In this document: one piece after another, positions 61,236 through 64,000 of the stretch
Position numbering within the stretch: position 1 is the first letter of the stretch
Layout: each line of letters starts with the position of its first letter
DNA from: CAXBMB01 sp963976695
GTDB lineage: Bacteria > Pseudomonadota > Alphaproteobacteria > Kiloniellales > DSM-21159
Length of the DNA stretch: 64,000 nt
Assembly (NCBI GenBank): GCA_963976695.1
Contig: CAXBMB010000001.1
Coordinates: 62,001-126,000, forward strand
Direction: 5' to 3'
Program-made: the position numbers and the translations under genes
Notes under the pieces: generated by a model
What the model was told of the DNA's origin: nothing
Database searches by the model: none
Seen by the model: the letters and a program-made list of their open reading frames with translations, nothing else

Positions 61236-62852
61236 GTGAAAAACATTGGAACTGTCGTCAGCCGTCATGGGCTCGACGGACAGGGTTTGGGCACTGTTGT
61301 CAAAGCCAACTGGAACCTGGGCGCCGCCGCGCTCTACGAAGCCGCCATCGGGCGCGGGGAAGCGCAAATCTCCGCCGGCGGCGCGCTGATTGCCTACACC
61401 GGTCAGCACACCGGGCGGTCCCCGAAGGACAAGTTTATCGTCAAGGAAGGGGCCGCGGTCGAGAATGTCGCCTGGGGCGAGGTCAATGCGCCGATGACCC
61501 CGGCGCACTTCGAGGGGATTTTCCAGAAGGTTCAGGCTTATCTGGCCGACAAGGAAGTATTCATCCAGGACTGTCACGCCGGCGCGGATCCGGCGCACCG
61601 CCTGAAGGTGCGCGTGGTGACGGAGAACGCCTGGCACAACCTCTTTGCCCGCAATATGTTTCTCCAGCCCAGCGCCGAGGAACTGGCCGACTTCGCGCCC
61701 GAGTTTACCATCATCCAGGCGCCGGGCTGCCAGGCTGATCCGGCGGTCGATGGCACCAACACCGAATGTTTCGTTCTGGTTTCCTTTGACCGCAAGCTGG
61801 TGCTGATCGGCGGCACGTCCTACGCCGGCGAAATCAAGAAGTCGGTGTTCTCGATCCTCAACTACCTGCTGCCGGAAAAGGGCGTGATGCCCATGCATTG
61901 CTCGGCCAACATTGGCCCGAAGGGCGACACGGCGATTTTCTTCGGCCTGTCGGGGACCGGCAAAACCACCCTGTCGGCCGACGGCAGTCGCACCTTGATC
62001 GGTGATGACGAGCACGGCTGGTCCGACCGCTCGGTGTTCAACTTTGAAGGCGGCTGTTATGCCAAGGTGATCCGGCTGTCGGCCGAGGCCGAGCCCGAGA
62101 TCTACGCCACCACCCGGCGTTTCGGCACGGTGCTGGAAAACGTGAAGATGGATCCAGACAGTCGGGAACTGGATCTGGAGTCGGCCGAGTTCACCGAGAA
62201 CACCCGCTCCAGCTATCCCATCGAGTTCATTCCCAACGTCGCCGCCAGCGGCACGGGCGCGCTGCCCCGCCACATCATCATGCTGACCGCCGACGCCTTT
62301 GGCGTGCTGCCGCCGATTTCCAAGCTCACCCCCGAACAGGCCATGTACCACTTCCTGTCGGGTTACACGGCCCGCGTCGCCGGGACGGAAAAGGGTTTGG
62401 GCGCCGAGCCTTCCGCCACCTTCTCGACCTGCTTTGGCGCGCCTTTCATGCCGCGCCACCCCAGCGTCTATGCGGCGTTGCTGGGCGCGCGCATGACCCA
62501 GGCCGGCGCCCAGTGCTGGCTGGTCAACACCGGTTGGACCGGCGGCAAGCCCGGGGTGGGGTCGCGGATGAAGATCGCCCATACCCGGGCGATGATCAAC
62601 GCCGCCTTGAATGGCGGTCTGGAGCGGGTCGAGACCCTGGTCCATCCCGACTTCCGGCTGGCCATTCCAACCAGCTGTCCCGGCGTGCCCGACGAGGTGC
62701 TCGACCCACGCAACACCTGGTCCGACAAGGCGGCTTACGACGCCACCGCGCAAGACCTGGCCGGGCGGTTCGAAAAGAACTTCCGCCAGTTCAACGACTA
62801 CGTCAGCGACGCGGTGAAAGCGGCGGGGATCTTCGCCAAGGAAACGGTCTGA
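61236..62852 (+). CDS. pckA: Phosphoenolpyruvate carboxykinase (ATP)
   Basis: A 538-residue enzyme that converts oxaloacetate and ATP to phosphoenolpyruvate in gluconeogenesis. Motifs are ISAGGALIAYTGQHTGRSPKD, the P-loop GLSGTGKTTLSAD, IGDDEHGW and FEGGCYAKVI. RYMPLR-type residues are replaced by the alphaproteobacterial HTRAMI region, and NTGWTGG is present. The start is GTG 61236 with GGGAG about ten bases upstream. PEP is also the donor for enzyme I in the adjacent PTS group. An IR39-like repeat and a strong terminator follow. Confidence 0.96.
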   Translation: MKNIGTVVSRHGLDGQGLGTVVKANWNLGAAALYEAAIGRGEAQISAGGALIAYTGQHTGRSPKDKFIVKEGAAVENVAWGEVNAPMTPAHFEGIFQKVQAYLADKEVFIQDCHAGADPAHRLKVRVVTENAWHNLFARNMFLQPSAEELADFAPEFTIIQAPGCQADPAVDGTNTECFVLVSFDRKLVLIGGTSYAGEIKKSVFSILNYLLPEKGVMPMHCSANIGPKGDTAIFFGLSGTGKTTLSADGSRTLIGDDEHGWSDRSVFNFEGGCYAKVIRLSAEAEPEIYATTRRFGTVLENVKMDPDSRELDLESAEFTENTRSSYPIEFIPNVAASGTGALPRHIIMLTADAFGVLPPISKLTPEQAMYHFLSGYTARVAGTEKGLGAEPSATFSTCFGAPFMPRHPSVYAALLGARMTQAGAQCWLVNTGWTGGKPGVGSRMKIAHTRAMINAALNGGLERVETLVHPDFRLAIPTSCPGVPDEVLDPRNTWSDKAAYDATAQDLAGRFEKNFRQFNDYVSDAVKAAGIFAKETV

Positions 62853-62877
62853 CGCCGACGCGCCGCGACAGCCGGAT

Positions 62878-62915
62878 CGGTTAACGGCACCGACGACCCG
62901 GTCCCGCGTAACCCG
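62878..62915. repeat. IR39-like element, decayed copy 4
   Basis: GGATCGGTTAACG (from 62874) shares the left flank and arm of the other copies. The right side GCGTAACCCG (62906-62915) is an imperfect partner, and ACCG/CGGT (62889-62892, 62899-62902) marks the inner arms. Symmetry is weaker and the spacing about one base shorter, so I take it as a diverged member. Confidence 0.5.
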
Positions 62916-62979
62916 AGAAGCGGCCTGTTGCCGGCCTGCTCGCGGGTGATCGCAGACCGGTCAGCGCCCCGGCACAAGC

Positions 62980-63019
62980 AGAGCCGCCTTCCCTTCCGGG
63001 ATGGGCGGCTCTTTTTTTT
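62980..63019 (+). terminator. Rho-independent terminator after pckA
   Basis: AGAGCCGCC (62980-62988) pairs with GGCGGCTCT (63004-63012), followed by a run of eight T residues (63012-63019). It lies about 130 bases after pckA and 60 bases before the stop of the convergent TRAP gene. Confidence 0.9.
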
Positions 63020-63081
63020 GGGCGGGCGGGATGGGTTGGCCGGCGCGGCGGCGATGGCTGTGGCGCGGCCGTCGATCCCCG

Positions 63082-64000
63082 TCAGCCGCCGCCAAACAGG
63101 AACAGCAGCGCCAGCCCGGCGGCGATGGCCAGGCCGTTCAGCCAAAGCTTGTCGCTGCGCCTGGCCAGACCGGCCGAGGTCACCCAAAGGCCGGCGCCCA
63201 TTTTCAGCAGCGCCCAGCTGGCCCAAAACGGCGCGTTCAAGGGATCCAGCAGCGCCGGATGGGCGACAAAGGCCAGCGGTACCAAATAGAGTCCCAGCCC
63301 CAGTTGCATGGCGCGGCCCGCGGTGGGCAGCCAGGCGGTCTCGGCCATGCCGGAGGCAATAAACACCGTGCCGCAGACCGGTGGGGTGATGGTGGACAGC
63401 AGGGCGTACCAGAAAACGAAAAGATGGGCGGTCAAGGGCGGCAGACCCAGTTCCTGCAGCGCCGGACCGGCGACGGAGATGCTGATCACATAGGCCGCGG
63501 TGGTCGGGACTTCCATGCCCAGGATCAGACAGGCCGCCCCGGTAAGCAGCAGGGCCAGCCATAGCTGGCCGCCGGACAGCCCGATGATCGCTGAGGTCAG
63601 CTTGACCCCCAAACCGGTCTGATTGAGCACGCCGATGATGATCCCGGCGCAGAGCACGATCGAGGCCAGCACGGCGATCTGGCGGGCGCCGCTGAGCGCG
63701 GCCGTCCCGCTGCGCGCCAGCCAGCGGCGCAGCGAAACCTTTCCGCGCTCGTCCAGCGCCAGCAGCAGCCAGGCGGCTCCCACCGCCAGGGCGGCGGCAT
63801 ATTGCGGCGTGCGGTCCGAGGTGAAAAGAACCAGCAGCAGCAGGCCGAAAGGCACGGCAAAGAACGGCAGGGTGCGCAGCACGCTGCGCCAGGGCGGCAG
63901 CTCGCTGGCGCGCAGGGCCTTCAGGTCATACTGCCGGGCGGCGTGGTCGATCCCCGCCCAGGCGCACCAGAAAAACAGCAGCGCCGGCAGGATGGCGGCA
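63082..64000 (-). CDS. TRAP transporter large permease (DctM/TAXI type), N-terminus outside window
   Basis: The minus-strand frame is open from the stop at 63082 to the window end at 64000, giving 305 residues. Only the 3' part of the gene is present. It is highly hydrophobic with about eight membrane segments. LILGMEVPTTAAYVI, HLFVFWYALLSTITPPVCG and LPALLFFWCAWAGIDH fit the DctM family, especially the fused permeases of TAXI-type TRAP systems. These use ion gradients and a periplasmic binding protein to import organic acids. The substrate and partner genes lie outside the window. Confidence 0.85.
   Translation of the reverse strand, partial: AAILPALLFFWCAWAGIDHAARQYDLKALRASELPPWRSVLRTLPFFAVPFGLLLLVLFTSDRTPQYAAALAVGAAWLLLALDERGKVSLRRWLARSGTAALSGARQIAVLASIVLCAGIIIGVLNQTGLGVKLTSAIIGLSGGQLWLALLLTGAACLILGMEVPTTAAYVISISVAGPALQELGLPPLTAHLFVFWYALLSTITPPVCGTVFIASGMAETAWLPTAGRAMQLGLGLYLVPLAFVAHPALLDPLNAPFWASWALLKMGAGLWVTSAGLARRSDKLWLNGLAIAAGLALLFLFGGG

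Noticed and set aside
61009..61236. 75-codon plus-strand frame ending at the pckA start
   Set aside because: No conserved feature; it overlaps the probable promoter region.

Overview
The window looks like chromosomal DNA of a GC-rich alphaproteobacterium, most likely of the Rhodospirillales. The reasons are the RegB/RegA redox two-component pair, an irr gene divergent from fabA-fabB-fabI, the ChvG/ChvI - HPr kinase - EIIA - HPr - enzyme I cluster next to pckA, and a rubrerythrin / Fe-S protein / DUF3501 trio. I recognise no rRNA, tRNA, insertion sequence, prophage or CRISPR array. Most of the second half is conserved housekeeping. The first third is accessory surface and secretion DNA.

Layout. 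1-1.9 kb: a nucleotidyltransferase (cut by the window edge) behind a PPP-type phosphatase. 2.2-5.4 kb: a membrane sensor with a ligand-depleted HD-GYP domain, divergent from a LapG-like cysteine protease that has a Tat signal. 5.5-16.8 kb: an exopolysaccharide locus made of two convergent groups. The plus group has a polyprenyl-phosphate sugar transferase and an O-antigen ligase-like polymerase. The minus group has a FecR-domain protein, a beta-barrel, an export protein, a Wzz/BY-kinase and a small membrane protein. 17.3-21.1 kb: a type I secretion ABC protein and its HlyD adaptor, with no outer-membrane partner or substrate in the window. 21.1-24.4 kb: regB-regA followed by an HprK-related P-loop protein and a PqqD-like protein. 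24.7-27 kb: a YgjP-like metallopeptidase, a short-chain dehydrogenase and a DUF1330 protein. 27.8-32.2 kb: two multidomain histidine kinases in tandem.

32.4-42.6 kb is the classic rimP-nusA-ylxR-infB-rbfA-truB-rpsO-pnp run. It has a terminator-like hairpin in front of rimP, a terminator after rpsO and another after pnp. 42.8-47.4 kb holds a glycerophosphodiesterase, then fabI-fabB-fabA on the minus strand and divergent irr. 47.7-50.5 kb is the rubrerythrin operon. It is preceded by a candidate Irr box (TTAGAA-N3-TTCTAA), a promoter with 17-bp spacing and a long structured leader. 50.5-52.4 kb: an SH3-like periplasmic protein and a 2-hydroxyacid dehydrogenase. 52.5-59.7 kb: the nitrogen-type PTS genes (enzyme I, HPr, EIIA), one gene encoding HPr kinase fused to RapZ, then ChvG and ChvI. 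60-64 kb: a HugZ-like protein, ATP-dependent PEP carboxykinase and the 3' end of a TRAP-transporter permease.

Functional reading (inference). One theme is surface polymer and adhesion control: polysaccharide synthesis, type I secretion, LapG-like proteolysis and signalling proteins. The other is carbon and redox control through PTS-Ntr, ChvGI, PckA and RegBA. The most unusual items are the HprK-RapZ fusion, the degenerate HD-GYP sensor beside a Tat-dependent LapG-like protease, the RegBA-HprK-like-PqqD operon, and a family of 39-bp intergenic palindromes whose arms differ by compensatory changes.
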